This document shows positions 23,995 to 33,406 of a stretch of DNA of 43,761 nucleotides, piece after piece. Every line of letters starts with the position of its first letter. The first letter of the stretch is position 1. The DNA comes from Flavobacteriales bacterium (lineage in GTDB: Bacteria > Bacteroidota > Bacteroidia > Flavobacteriales_G > Salibacteraceae), in NCBI GenBank assembly GCA_018609045.1, contig JABAYK010000022.1, positions 1 through 43,761 on the forward strand, in the 5' to 3' direction. The notes beneath the pieces were generated by a model. The model worked only from the letters and a program-made list of their open reading frames with translations, ran no database searches and had not been told where the DNA came from. Made by a program: the position numbers and the translations under genes.

Positions 23995-26622
23995 ATGAAT
24001 TTAGAAAAATATACTATAAAATCTCAAGAGGCAATTGCACTTGCGCAAAATATGGCCTTGGGAAATGACCAACAAGCAATTGAAAATGGTCATTTATTGA
24101 AGGCGATTTTAGAAACCGATGAAAATGTAACCCCATTTTTACTCAAAAAACTTCAAGTTAACATAGATATATTTAAAAAAGCATTATTTAAAATAGTTGA
24201 AGGTTATCCTAAAATATCTGGTGGTAGTTTATACATGTCGCAAAATGCTGCAAAATCTTTGGCAAAAGCAGAAAAGTTTTCAAATCAATTAAAAGACGAT
24301 TTCATTTCGATTGAACACCTTTTACTTGGGATTCTTTCTTCTATTGATACAATTTCTCATCTTTTAAAAGATAATGGAGTTTCAGAAAATAACTTGCTAG
24401 CAGCCATAAACGATTTAAGAAAAGGCAACACTGTAAAAAGTAAATCTGCTGAAGAGAATTACAATTCGTTAGAAAAGTTTGGCATCAATTTAATTAAGCA
24501 AGCCCAAAACGGAAAACTTGATCCGGTTATAGGTAGAGATGAAGAAATTAGGAGAGTGCTTCAAATTTTAACGAGAAGAACTAAAAACAATCCTATTTTA
24601 ATAGGTGAGCCCGGAGTTGGAAAAACTGCCATTGCAGAAGGTTTGGCCCACAGAATTGTAAATGGAGACATTCCTGATAATTTGAAAGATAAGTTGCTTT
24701 ATTCTTTAGACATGGGATCTTTAATTGCAGGTGCTAAATACAAAGGAGAGTTTGAAGAACGATTAAAAAGTGTGGTTAAGGAAGTTACATCTTCTGATGG
24801 ACAAATAATATTGTTTATTGATGAAATACACACCTTAGTTGGAGCTGGAGGAGGAGAAGGCGCTATGGATGCAGCCAATATTTTAAAGCCAGCTTTGGCG
24901 CGAGGCGAATTAAGAGCCATTGGCGCAACCACCTTAAAAGAGTACCAAAAATATTTTGAAAAAGACAAAGCCTTAGAAAGAAGGTTCCAAACTGTTTTGG
25001 TCGACGAGCCATCAGCAATTGATGCAATTTCAATTTTACGAGGATTAAAAGAGAAATATGAAACACACCACAAGGTTCGGATTAAAGATGAGGCCATTAT
25101 TTCTTCGGTAGAATTGAGTCAACGTTACATTACAGACAGATTTTTACCAGATAAAGCAATTGATTTAATTGATGAGGCTGCCTCAAAGTTGAGAATTCAA
25201 ATAAACTCAATGCCTGAAGAGTTAGATGAAGTTGAAAGAAAAATACGTCAATTAGAAATTGAACGAGAGGCAATTAAACGAGAAAATGATCAACAAAAGT
25301 TGGCAGAGCTAAACAAAGAAATTGCCAATTTAAGCGAAACAAAAGATGGCCTAAAAGCCAAATGGCAAGGAGAAAAAACTGTTGTTGATGGAATTCAAAC
25401 CGAAAAAGAAAGAATTGAGAAACTGAAGTTTGAAGCAGACCAAGCTGAACGAGATGGCGACTTTGGGCGAGTGGCTGAAATTAGGTATGGAAAAATTTTG
25501 GATGCAAAATCGAAGCTAGAAGGTTTTGAAAAACAATTGAAAGAACTTCAAGAAAATGGATCTCCGCTAATTAAGGAAGAAGTTGATAGTGAGGATATTG
25601 CAGAAGTTGTTTCTAGATGGAGTGGAATTCCGCTTAAAAAAATGATGCAATCTGAAAAAGAAAAATTATTGCATTTAGAAGAAGAACTTCACAAAAGAGT
25701 TGTAGGTCAAGAAGATGCTATTGAAGCAGTTGCTGATGCAGTAAGAAGAAGCAGGGCTGGTTTGCAAGACGAAACTAAACCCATAGGTTCATTTGTGTTT
25801 TTGGGTACTACCGGAGTTGGTAAAACTGAATTGGCTAAAGCGCTTGCAGAATATTTGTTCAACAACGAAAACAACATGACCAGAATTGAAATGAGCGAAT
25901 ATCAAGAAAGGCATGCGGTTTCTAGATTGGTAGGAGCGCCTCCAGGATATGTTGGTTACGATGAAGGTGGACAATTGACTGAAGCAGTTAGAAGAAAACC
26001 ATACAGCGTAATACTTTTAGATGAAATTGAAAAAGCTCATCCTGATGTATTTAATATTTTACTTCAGGTTTTAGATGATGGCCGACTTACAGATAATAAA
26101 GGTAGGGTAGCTAATTTTAAAAACTCAATTATCATTATGACTTCAAATTTAGGCTCTGAAATAATTAGAGAAAACTTTGAAAAAATGAACGATAAAAATG
26201 AATTTGAATTGGTTGAAAAAACAGAGTTTGAAGTTTTAAGTTTATTGAGAAAAACCTTGAAACCAGAGTTTATCAATAGAATTGACGAGTTAATTATGTT
26301 CAAACCATTGAGCAGAAGCAACATCAAAGGCATTGTGAAAATTCAATTGCAAATTCTTCAAAAATTGTTAGATAAAAGTGATATTAGACTTTACCCAACA
26401 GATGAGGTAATTGACGAATTGGCCAAAACTGGTTTCGATCCTCAATTTGGAGCAAGAACTGTAAAGCGGTTAATTCAGAAAAAAATTCTGAATGCTTTGT
26501 CTAAAGAACTTCTAGCAGGAAAAGTTGAAAAAGGTTCGGATTTGATTTTAGATGTTTTTGAAGGACAATATGTTTTTCGAAAACCCATCAGCAAAGAAGA
26601 AGAAGCGAAATTATTTGTTTAA
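23995..26622 (+). CDS. clpB: ATP-dependent chaperone ClpB
   Basis: An 875-residue Hsp100 disaggregase that with DnaK pulls apart protein aggregates. In order: a double Clp_N repeat domain (1-145), first AAA+ module with Walker [14 protein letters not shown] (about 203-215) and Walker [15 protein letters not shown], the long coiled-coil middle domain that distinguishes ClpB from ClpA/ClpC (about 405-530, Lys/Glu-rich), second AAA+ module with [15 protein letters not shown] (about 604-618) and [14 protein letters not shown], and a C-terminal ClpB_D2-small domain. Pore loops are visible as [11 protein letters not shown] and GYVGYDEGG. Length fits ClpB. It has its own upstream region and ends at a strong terminator; no CIRCE-like element was found upstream. 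Confidence 0.97.
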   Translation: MNLEKYTIKSQEAIALAQNMALGNDQQAIENGHLLKAILETDENVTPFLLKKLQVNIDIFKKALFKIVEGYPKISGGSLYMSQNAAKSLAKAEKFSNQLKDDFISIEHLLLGILSSIDTISHLLKDNGVSENNLLAAINDLRKGNTVKSKSAEENYNSLEKFGINLIKQAQNGKLDPVIGRDEEIRRVLQILTRRTKNNPILIGEPGVGKTAIAEGLAHRIVNGDIPDNLKDKLLYSLDMGSLIAGAKYKGEFEERLKSVVKEVTSSDGQIILFIDEIHTLVGAGGGEGAMDAANILKPALARGELRAIGATTLKEYQKYFEKDKALERRFQTVLVDEPSAIDAISILRGLKEKYETHHKVRIKDEAIISSVELSQRYITDRFLPDKAIDLIDEAASKLRIQINSMPEELDEVERKIRQLEIEREAIKRENDQQKLAELNKEIANLSETKDGLKAKWQGEKTVVDGIQTEKERIEKLKFEADQAERDGDFGRVAEIRYGKILDAKSKLEGFEKQLKELQENGSPLIKEEVDSEDIAEVVSRWSGIPLKKMMQSEKEKLLHLEEELHKRVVGQEDAIEAVADAVRRSRAGLQDETKPIGSFVFLGTTGVGKTELAKALAEYLFNNENNMTRIEMSEYQERHAVSRLVGAPPGYVGYDEGGQLTEAVRRKPYSVILLDEIEKAHPDVFNILLQVLDDGRLTDNKGRVANFKNSIIIMTSNLGSEIIRENFEKMNDKNEFELVEKTEFEVLSLLRKTLKPEFINRIDELIMFKPLSRSNIKGIVKIQLQILQKLLDKSDIRLYPTDEVIDELAKTGFDPQFGARTVKRLIQKKILNALSKELLAGKVEKGSDLILDVFEGQYVFRKPISKEEEAKLFV

Positions 26623-26653
26623 AAAAAGGCCTCCTAAATTGGAGGCTTTTTTT
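26621..26653. terminator. Bidirectional terminator between clpB and acr3
   Basis: GCCTCC-TAAATT-GGAGGC (26629-26646) is flanked by seven A on the left and seven T on the right, so it can end both the rightward clpB message and the leftward arsenic operon. It overlaps the acr3 stop by two bases. Confidence 0.9.
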
Positions 26654-27680
26654 ATGCATAAAACTTTTTCTTCAAGAAAAAAGCAAGCTTTACCATTAAA
26701 ATTAAGGCTGGTACTTCAACCAAAGGGCCAATAACACCTGTAAATGCCTGGCCAGAGTTTAATCCGAAAACAGCAATGGCAACAGCAATGGCAAGCTCAA
26801 AGTTATTTCCAGTTGCAGTAAAAGAAATAGATACATTTTTATTGTAAGGAGCTCCCAACCATAGACTTAAAAAGAAGCTTAAAACAAACATTACTAAAAA
26901 GTAAATTAGTAATGGAATGGCAATTAAAGCAACATCAAAAGGAATTTTTAAAATCATTTCGCCTTTAAGCGAAAACATTATTAAAATGGTAAACAGCAGA
27001 GAAATTAAGGTAATAGGAGAAATAAAGGGCAAAAACTTATTGCTATACCAATCTTCACCTTTTGCTTTTACCAAAATTAGCCTGCTTAAAAACCCCAATA
27101 AAAAGGGAATTCCCAGGTAAATGGCAACGCTTTGTGCAATGTCTGAAATTGAAATTTCTATTAATGATCCATCAAAACCAAAAAAGGGTGGGAGGTAAGT
27201 GATAAAGAACCAAGCATAAAAACTGTAAGCAAAAACCTGAAAAACACTGTTTAAGGCTACCAATCCTGCTCCATACTCTTTGCTTCCTTCTGCAAGGTCA
27301 TTCCAAACCAAAACCATAGCAATACATCTTGCTAGGCCAATTAAGATAAGGCCTGTCATGTATTCTGGGTAATCGTGTAAGAAAATAATGGCCAAGAAAA
27401 ACATTAATGTTGGACCAATTAACCAATTTAAAAGCATTGAAATGGAAAGCATTTTTTCATCTAAAAATACCTTTGGCAATAACTTATAATTAACCTTGGC
27501 TAAAGGCGGATACATCATTAAAATTAAGCCAATAGCAATGGGAATATTGGTAGAACCTACAGAAAGCAAATTGATTATTTCTGGTAATTTGTGAAATATA
27601 TTACCAAGTAAAACCCCAATTAAAATCGCCACAAAAATCCAAAGGGTTAAATAGCGATCTAAAAAGTTAAGCCTTTTCAT
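26652..27680 (-). CDS. acr3: Arsenite efflux transporter, ACR3 family
   Basis: A 342-residue inner-membrane permease with about ten helices that exports As(III). The two residues shown essential in Acr3 studies are visible: the Cys in [17 protein letters not shown] (helix 4) and the Glu in [15 protein letters not shown] (helix 9). YPPLAKVNY and [14 protein letters not shown] are further ACR3-type blocks. It is the last gene of arsR-arsM-arsC-acr3, starting three bases after arsC. Its length and motifs indicate ACR3 rather than the unrelated ArsB family. Confidence 0.93.
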   Translation of the reverse strand: MKRLNFLDRYLTLWIFVAILIGVLLGNIFHKLPEIINLLSVGSTNIPIAIGLILMMYPPLAKVNYKLLPKVFLDEKMLSISMLLNWLIGPTLMFFLAIIFLHDYPEYMTGLILIGLARCIAMVLVWNDLAEGSKEYGAGLVALNSVFQVFAYSFYAWFFITYLPPFFGFDGSLIEISISDIAQSVAIYLGIPFLLGFLSRLILVKAKGEDWYSNKFLPFISPITLISLLFTILIMFSLKGEMILKIPFDVALIAIPLLIYFLVMFVLSFFLSLWLGAPYNKNVSISFTATGNNFELAIAVAIAVFGLNSGQAFTGVIGPLVEVPALILMVKLAFFLKKKFYA

Positions 27681-27683
27681 TTT

Positions 27684-28289
27684 TTAAGGTTTAAAAACCC
27701 AATACATTTCTTGGGCTATTTGTTGGTTTCTCTCCTCATATTTTGTCATTTCTTGTGGAGTATTGTCAAACAGTTTTGGATCTTCGTAATTTAAAGGAAA
27801 CCTATTTTCTGCTCCAATAACATTTGGGCAATTTTGATCTGCTTCTGAGCAAGTCATTATTGCTGCAAACTTTGTTTTCGGGTTAAAAAGAGCATCATAC
27901 TTTTTTGAAAAACCTATTACAGGATGCACATTGTCTGCAAATTTTATGTTGTAAACAGAATTTTGGGTTTGAGCCAAAACCTCAATTTTAAAACCACTGT
28001 TTTGCAAAACTTCAACAATATTTAAATTTAAGGCTGTTTCTTCTGTTCCGCCTGAAAAGCAATAAACATCTTTCAGCTTAAAATGAATTGAAATGGTTTG
28101 TGCCCAGACTTGCGCCAGATGGCTTCTTCTAGAATTGTGGGTGCAAATAAAATTTAACCTAAGGTGTTTTTTTGTCGCTAATTTATGTTGAACGTAATCT
28201 CTAAAAGGCAGCAACAACTTCTGGCGATCTTCTTTGGGATAAAACGAATCAAAATCGGTAATAAATTTTTGAATTTCAGAATAAATCAT
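27684..28289 (-). CDS. arsC: Arsenate reductase-like low-molecular-weight phosphatase family protein
   Basis: The ATG at 28289 gives 201 residues. The N-terminal 45 residues are an added helix; then comes the CX5R phosphate-type loop of thioredoxin-coupled arsenate reductases and LMW tyrosine phosphatases, FICTHNSRRSHLAQVW (C49, R55). Downstream are FSGGTEE and the loop MTCSEADQNCP, which contributes additional redox Cys positions. The role would be reduction of As(V) to As(III) for export by Acr3 and methylation by ArsM. Longer than classic ArsC (about 130-140), it matches a Bacteroidota subgroup usually labelled protein-tyrosine phosphatase. It starts 11 bases after the arsM stop. A longer start at 28310 would overlap arsM and is less likely. 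Confidence 0.83.
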   Translation of the reverse strand: MIYSEIQKFITDFDSFYPKEDRQKLLLPFRDYVQHKLATKKHLRLNFICTHNSRRSHLAQVWAQTISIHFKLKDVYCFSGGTEETALNLNIVEVLQNSGFKIEVLAQTQNSVYNIKFADNVHPVIGFSKKYDALFNPKTKFAAIMTCSEADQNCPNVIGAENRFPLNYEDPKLFDNTPQEMTKYEERNQQIAQEMYWVFKP

Positions 28290-28300
28290 AAAAAATATTT

Positions 28301-29194
28301 TTAGCAACAACCTGATTCAGGAGCACAATTACTTTTAGTTTCAGCAGAAATATCTATAAGGTTAAGTTTCTTTTTGGCTACTTTTTCTCCCTGCTTTTCA
28401 GCATAAACAGAAATGCTAAAAATACCCAAGTTTGAATTTTTGTAGGCTTCAATTTCACTTTGGGTTAAATACTTTTCCAAAATATCATCTGGCAATACAA
28501 TAGGCTTTTCTTTTTGTATGGTAATAGATTGAAAACCTGCATCTTCTATGGCTTTTAGGTAATCAGATTTTTGAATTGCTCCTGCCACGCAACCAGCATA
28601 CATTTCAGCATCTTGTTTAAGGGCTGAAGGTAATTCTCCTGCCAAAACAATATCTGAAATACTAAAGTGCCCACCGGGTTTTAAAACTCTGTGAATCTCA
28701 TTGATAACCTTTGTTTTGTTTGGAACCAAATTCAAAACACAATTACTTACTACAACATCTGCCGTATTGTTATTTAATGGCATATTATCAATATCACCTT
28801 CTCTAAACTCTACATTGTTTAATCCAAGTTTTTCTGCATTTTCTCTTGCTTTGGCAATCATCGAGGGAGTAAAGTCAATACCAATTACTTTTCCTTCAGG
28901 GCCAACTTCGTGGCGAGCTACAAAGCAATCATTTCCCGCACCAGAGCCTAAATCTATTACAGTATCGCCTTTACTTATTTTGGCAAAAGCGGTTGGTAAA
29001 CCACATCCTAAACCTAAGTCGGCATCAGCTATGTAGCCTTCTACTTCATTATAATCGTCCATCATAATGTTGTAAATTTTATTGCTGGTTGGAGTTGCAC
29101 CGCAACAAGAAGAAGCATTTTGAGCTTTATCTTGCAAGGCAATTTTGCCATATTTTTCTTTTACAATTTCTTTTAATTCTTTTTCTGTTTGCAT
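28301..29194 (-). CDS. arsM: Arsenite S-adenosylmethionine methyltransferase ArsM
   Basis: A 297-residue class I methyltransferase converting As(III) to methylated species. SAM motif I is VIDLGSGAGNDCFVA (about residues 78-92), followed by VIGIDFTPSMIAKAREN and the FREGDIDNMP block. The arsenic-binding cysteines of the family can be placed in LGLGCGLPTAFA, VVSNCVLNLVPNK and MYAGCVAGAI; an N-terminal Cys pair (C30/C31, SSCCG) and a C-terminal CAPESGCC add more. Family members are typically about 260-380 residues. It lies between arsR (gap 10 bases) and arsC, in the same message. Confidence 0.94.
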   Translation of the reverse strand: MQTEKELKEIVKEKYGKIALQDKAQNASSCCGATPTSNKIYNIMMDDYNEVEGYIADADLGLGCGLPTAFAKISKGDTVIDLGSGAGNDCFVARHEVGPEGKVIGIDFTPSMIAKARENAEKLGLNNVEFREGDIDNMPLNNNTADVVVSNCVLNLVPNKTKVINEIHRVLKPGGHFSISDIVLAGELPSALKQDAEMYAGCVAGAIQKSDYLKAIEDAGFQSITIQKEKPIVLPDDILEKYLTQSEIEAYKNSNLGIFSISVYAEKQGEKVAKKKLNLIDISAETKSNCAPESGCC

Positions 29195-29204
29195 TTTATT
29201 TTGT

Positions 29205-29537
29205 TTAGCAACAATCGCTTGTTGTTGGTTTATATTGATTAAATAATTTATTAAAATCAGATTTTATTTCTTCCCATTTTTCAGGATTTATATAATAACA
29301 CACACTAGTTCCTTCTATGGTTCCTTGTATTATTCCTATTTCTTTTAACTCTCTAAGGTGTTGACTAATAGTTGCTTGAGCTAAACCGGTTTCTTCAACC
29401 AAATCTCCGTTTACACAACTAGAAGTTTTTAGTAGATGTTCAATAATTGAAATTCTTGCAGGGTGAGCAAGGGCTTTGGCCATTTTGGCAAGATTATTTT
29501 GTGTAACTGAAAAAAGATTTGTCTTTGTGATTCCCAT
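29205..29537 (-). CDS. arsR: ArsR family metalloregulator of the arsenic operon
   Basis: A 110-residue winged-helix repressor starting at ATG 29537. The DNA-recognition helix region is VEETGLAQATISQHLRELKEIGI (helix-turn-helix about 48-70), preceded by KALAHPARISIIEHLL typical of the family. The classic ELCVCDL As(III) site is not present: there is one Cys in this helix region (C41, TSSCVNGDL), another at C80 (SVCYYI), and a C-terminal pair C109/C110. The sensing site may therefore use C-terminal cysteines, as in some ArsR subtypes. It is first in the operon. A TTG seven codons upstream is in frame but falls inside the palindromic operator candidate, so ATG is preferred. Confidence 0.9.
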   Translation of the reverse strand: MGITKTNLFSVTQNNLAKMAKALAHPARISIIEHLLKTSSCVNGDLVEETGLAQATISQHLRELKEIGIIQGTIEGTSVCYYINPEKWEEIKSDFNKLFNQYKPTTSDCC

Positions 29538-29549
29538 GCTATTATTTAT

Positions 29550-29561
29550 ATATTGCAATAT
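29550..29561. promoter_or_regulatory. Candidate ArsR operator, perfect palindrome ATATTGCAATAT
   Basis: A 12-bp perfect inverted repeat lies 12 bases before the arsR ATG, next to the AT-rich TATATAAAT on the minus strand. Its position suits autoregulation of the arsenic operon. Binding is inferred from position and symmetry. Confidence 0.5.
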
Positions 29562-29590
29562 TACGATTAATGGATCTTAAAAAAAAATTT

Positions 29591-30217
29591 CTAAACTTTT
29601 TTTGCAATCAAAACCAAATCATTTTTGGAGGGCAGGCTTTGAGAAGGAATTTCTTCTGAATAAATAATTTCAAAGTTTAGATCGGTTAATATTGTTTCAA
29701 TAATATCTTTAGTGAAATAATTAATATATAGATGGTACTCTCCTGTACTTGAGGTTTTTATGCCGGAGTTAATTTCTTCTGCTTCCATAAAGCTTATGTA
29801 AATCAATCCATTTTTAAAAAGCATTTTTTTTGCTTCCGATAGAAAATTAATAACTTCTTGTTTGCTTAAATAATTAAGAATAAACTCTGCCACAATTCCC
29901 TCAAATTGATTTTTTATCTCAGCCAAGTTTTTGATATCGAGAATTTGAAAATTTACCGATGGATTATTTTGTTTTGCCAATTCTACCATTTCGGCAGAAG
30001 CATCGGTTGCAAGAATATTTAGATTTTTATTTCAACTTGAAAGGTAGGAGGTTAGGTTACCCGGACCGCAAGCCAACTCCAAAACATTTGAATTTGGCTC
30101 TAGATGGTCAATATAGAAGTTAAGAGAATTATGATACGCTGAAACATCCATCAATTTTTCTTGGTAAACTTTAGCAGCTTTACCAAAAGCTTCAACTGGA
30201 TTTTGAGCCTTGCTCAT
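29591..30217 (-). pseudogene. Class I SAM-dependent methyltransferase interrupted by an in-frame TGA
   Basis: The ATG at 30217 starts MSKAQNPVEAFGKAAKVYQ, followed by helix sequence and SAM motif I VLELACGPGNLTSYLSS; then TGA at 30032-30034 interrupts. The same frame resumes NKNLNILATDASAEMVELA, the natural next strand with the acidic SAM-ribose contact, and runs to the end (FEGIVAEFILNYLS, LIYISFMEAEE). Bridging the stop gives a complete methyltransferase of about 208 residues, so this is one gene with a nonsense lesion or a base error (CGA, AGA or GGA are each one change away). The substrate is unknown. The gene follows the universal stress protein by six bases. TGA is a genuine stop elsewhere in the window, so recoding is unlikely. 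Confidence 0.8.
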
Positions 30218-30223
30218 TCTAGA

Positions 30224-31021
30224 TTAATTGTTGGCACAAAGAATTGGCATGCCTTGTTTATTGAGCAAAAGGTTTTCTTTATCCATTTTGCCGAAGCTTT
30301 GGTTTTCTTATGAAACTCTAGCCATTATTGAAATTAAATCTACATTCATTTGACTCACCAATTCCAAAGTTTCTTTGGAATATCCAACAGCATATTTGGT
30401 TGAGTCTTCTGAGAAATAGCTCCAACGAACTCCATTTTGATTTAAATATTCTTTAGTTGCCTCAATATTCCTTATGAGCTTATTGTCTAAAATGGCACCT
30501 GGTTTTATTAAAATAAAAATTACCATAATTCCTGTTGGCGAAATAAGTTCTTTGGCAGCTTTAACTTTTAATAAATAATCTGGATGAGGAGCAATTGGCA
30601 ACAATATTTTATTGAATCCACCTTCAACTATCGTGCTATCGTCATTTACAACAAGAGTATGGGTCGAAATTTCTTGAATCATTTTGAAAATAGTAGAACC
30701 AAACAAGTTTTGTTTTATTCCTTTTTTTCCATGAGTGCCTACAACTACTAAATTGGGAGATAAAGAGATTACTACATTTTTTACTTCTTGAATTAAAGTT
30801 CCACCTGTAATAATTACACTATGAGTTAATCCTGCTTCTTCAATTTGTTTGGCATAAGGCCAAAGCTTTTCTTTTATCCCTGCTTTTTCATCTTCGGCAT
30901 AATAATCTGCAATATGCAAAAGAGTAACCTTGGCACCATGCTTTTTGGCAATAGCTATAGATTGTTTTAATGCAATTTCGCTTGTTGAAGTAAAGTCAAT
31001 TAAAGTAAGAATGTTTTGCAT
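30224..31021 (-). CDS. Universal stress protein, two Usp domains, with in-frame TAA near the C-terminus
   Basis: The frame from ATG 31021 encodes tandem Usp domains (about 1-140 and 145-265). Domain one has the ATP-binding pattern G-x2-G-x9-G-S in GTHGKKGIKQNLFGST (about residues 93-108); domain two lacks a clear nucleotide motif. The frame closes at TAA 30308-30310 after SIMARVS, but continues in frame with ENQSFGKMDKENLLLNKQG and MPILCANN to a second TAA at 30224. The tail DKENLLLN...MPILC is the usual end of Bacteroidota Usp proteins, so the first stop looks like a nonsense change or sequence error. The truncated form would lose only the last strand. These proteins respond to starvation and other stresses. 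Confidence 0.85.
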
Positions 31022-31112
31022 GATAAAAACAAAATTGGAAGCGGTTTATAGTTTGAGGGTATAAAAGTAGCCAGTTAAATATGAGACCCAAAAAACAAAC
31101 AATGATTATACA

Positions 31113-31517
31113 CTATTTTAGGTGTTTTTTACCGTTTTCAAGGGCATTAAAAATATCTTGGTGCACTTTCTTTACTTTAGTCAGCTGAGATTTGAGGTAT
31201 TCTTCTGCTTTAGAGTTATTGTTAGAGGCACTATCTAAATTGTATTGATGCATCCAATCCATCATATTATTTTGAGCATCAACTGTTTCGAATAAAATTG
31301 TTTCATAAAACGAAGCTGAATCATCTTGCATGTTGCTTTTGTAATCAAAAACTTTTTCTCTGGATATAGTTTCATAATTGTTTAAAGCATCCATTTTGGC
31401 CATAGCTTCATCATGAATTTGCATTACCTCATCTCTTTTATTTTTCAAGGTTTCTTCTTTAGAAGTGCAGCTCATTAATGAAATTGATATTAAGGTGAAA
31501 AAAATTAGATTTTTCAA
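31113..31517 (-). CDS. Small coiled lipoprotein
   Basis: A TTG at 31517 overlaps the NhaC stop (TTGA) and gives 134 residues: KNLIFFTLISISLMSC lipoprotein signal with cysteine about 17, then an almost wholly helical charged domain (EETLKNKRDEVMQIHDEAM, ISREKVFDYKSNM, KAEEYLKSQLTKVKKVH). It may be a periplasmic four-helix bundle or coiled coil. I do not recognise a named family. Longer starts lie within the NhaC coding region and are not credible. Overlap with nhaC, and the HK-RR pair further upstream, place it in the same transcription unit. Confidence 0.72.
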   Translation of the reverse strand: MKNLIFFTLISISLMSCTSKEETLKNKRDEVMQIHDEAMAKMDALNNYETISREKVFDYKSNMQDDSASFYETILFETVDAQNNMMDWMHQYNLDSASNNNSKAEEYLKSQLTKVKKVHQDIFNALENGKKHLK

Positions 31518-33406
31518 TTGGAAATAGGTTTTGCAAATTTTAAAACAATTAATACTATGGCACCAAACCCTAATAGAAAACATAAAACGGGAGGTAAGCC
31601 TATACTTGAAGCTAAACTGCCAAATATAATAGATACCAAACCTGTTGTTAAGGCATATGGCATTTGGGTTTTAACGTGGTTTATATGGTTGCAATTTGTA
31701 GCAATTGAACTAAGTATAGTTGTATCTGAAATAGGTGAGCAGTGGTCTCCAAAAACAGAGCCGCATAAAACACTTGCCGCAGTATTTGAAAACAATGCAA
31801 TTAATGCTGCATATTCATATCCTGCATCTAATCCTAATTTCCAACTTGCAGGCAACAACAATGGATACAAAATGGCCATCGTTCCCCAACTACTTCCAGT
31901 GGCAAAAGAAACTGCTCCTGCCAAAATAAAGGTTAGGGTTGGAAACAATATAATAGAGACATTCTCACGCAGTAAACCTGTAATAAAATCTGCTGTATGC
32001 ATTACCTCAGTAACGTTGGCCAGAGCCCAAGCCAAGATTAAAATAATAATTGCAGGCAACATGGTTTTAAGCCCTCCAACAAGTGTTTCCATTGTTTCGC
32101 CTAATTTTAGTTTTTTGCCCAAAATGCTCATTAAAACGGCCACAAATAACGAAGTAATTGAACCCCAAAGCAGTGCATAAAAAGAATCTGCATTTCCTAC
32201 AATAGCCGATAAATTTCTAAAAAAGCTTAACTCGGCACTCCAAGTGTAACCTTGGCTGCCGGTATGATATAAACCTGCAGCTGTGGCAATTACCACGGTA
32301 AATACAGGAATTACAGCAAACCAAATATTTGGATTTACTCCAGCTTTTATTTTAAACTCATTATCTTCATTATCATTTGAATCCTCGGTATTCTTTTCTT
32401 GGGTTCTTGCTTTCTGTTCAGCTTTTAGCATTGGACCAAAATCACGTTGTTTTAAAATCATCCAAAGCATAAAAAATAGTGTAAAAATTGGATAAAAGGA
32501 ATAAGCCAATGAGTTGAAAAAGATTCCATATGCACTTTCATTGGCAGCAAGGCCCTCAATTTTATCCATTCCATTTTGAATGTAGCTTAACTCAGCACCA
32601 ATCCAAGTTGTAATAAATGCCAAAGCTGCGACTGGAGCAGCTGTAGAGTCTACCAAATAAGCCAATTTTTCTCTCGAAATTTTTAGTTTATCTGTTAAAG
32701 GTCGCATGGTATTTCCTACTACTAGGGTATTGGCGTAGTCATCGAAAAAAATAGCCAGGCCTAAAAACCATGTGGTTAACATTCCGCCTTTTGGGTTTTG
32801 GGCCTTTTTGGCAAATAAGTTCACAACGCCTTGCATACCGCCATTTTTTGAAATAATGGCTACCATTCCACCAATAATAAAGGTGAAAAGTATAATGGCT
32901 CCATGTCCCCAATCTATTAAACTGTTTATGATATAAGTATCAAGCACACTTAAAAATCCTTTGCCAATACCTTTAAAACCTTCGGTGTACCAGCCTATTG
33001 TGGCCGCACCTGCAAACACGCCAAAAACCAAAGCAATTATTACCTCTTTGAAAATTAGAGCCATAATGATGGCTAAAAGAGGAGGGAGGATTGACAACCA
33101 AAGCGGTATAACATTTATGTTGCTTACAAACTTTTTGTCTAGGTAAAGTATTTCGATTTTTTGTTGACCAGATTCTTCAAAAATGTATTCGATGGTAGTT
33201 TTTCCATCGGCAAAATAAGTTTCGTAGGCTTCACCATCAATGTAAATTAGGCCAACCCCATCATGCACAAAAGGATCTGTTATGGTAATTTCTCCTGCTA
33301 CGTCGCTAAAAAAGTAACTAGACTTTTCTAAGGTAATTTCGGGTAAACTTTGGGCAACCGAAATTTGAAATGATAAAATAAAAAGTATAAAAGTTAAAAT
33401 CCTCAA
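31514..33406 (-). CDS. Na+/H+ antiporter, NhaC family, with N-terminal exported domain
   Basis: A 630-residue protein starting at TTG 33406, which overlaps the response regulator stop as TTGA. The first 20 residues are a signal peptide (RILTFILFILSFQISVAQS); about 80 residues of a beta-rich exported domain follow (SSYFFSDVAGEITITDPF, TTIEYIFEESGQQKIEIL), then the NhaC core of about 11-12 membrane helices. Core motifs include FIIGGMVAIISKNGG, FFDDYANTLVVGNTMRPLTDK, DSTAAPVAALAF and the late GDHCSPISDTTILSS. NhaC proteins exchange Na+ for H+ and set cytoplasmic pH and Na+. The extra periplasmic domain is not part of classic NhaC and could sense external conditions; that is inference. Confidence 0.9.
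   Translation of the reverse strand: MRILTFILFILSFQISVAQSLPEITLEKSSYFFSDVAGEITITDPFVHDGVGLIYIDGEAYETYFADGKTTIEYIFEESGQQKIEILYLDKKFVSNINVIPLWLSILPPLLAIIMALIFKEVIIALVFGVFAGAATIGWYTEGFKGIGKGFLSVLDTYIINSLIDWGHGAIILFTFIIGGMVAIISKNGGMQGVVNLFAKKAQNPKGGMLTTWFLGLAIFFDDYANTLVVGNTMRPLTDKLKISREKLAYLVDSTAAPVAALAFITTWIGAELSYIQNGMDKIEGLAANESAYGIFFNSLAYSFYPIFTLFFMLWMILKQRDFGPMLKAEQKARTQEKNTEDSNDNEDNEFKIKAGVNPNIWFAVIPVFTVVIATAAGLYHTGSQGYTWSAELSFFRNLSAIVGNADSFYALLWGSITSLFVAVLMSILGKKLKLGETMETLVGGLKTMLPAIIILILAWALANVTEVMHTADFITGLLRENVSIILFPTLTFILAGAVSFATGSSWGTMAILYPLLLPASWKLGLDAGYEYAALIALFSNTAASVLCGSVFGDHCSPISDTTILSSIATNCNHINHVKTQMPYALTTGLVSIIFGSLASSIGLPPVLCFLLGFGAIVLIVLKFAKPISN

Noticed and set aside
30032..30034. 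TGA as selenocysteine or reassigned codon
   Set aside because: No conserved Cys is expected at this position after SAM motif I, no SECIS-like structure was evident, and TGA ends several intact genes in the window.
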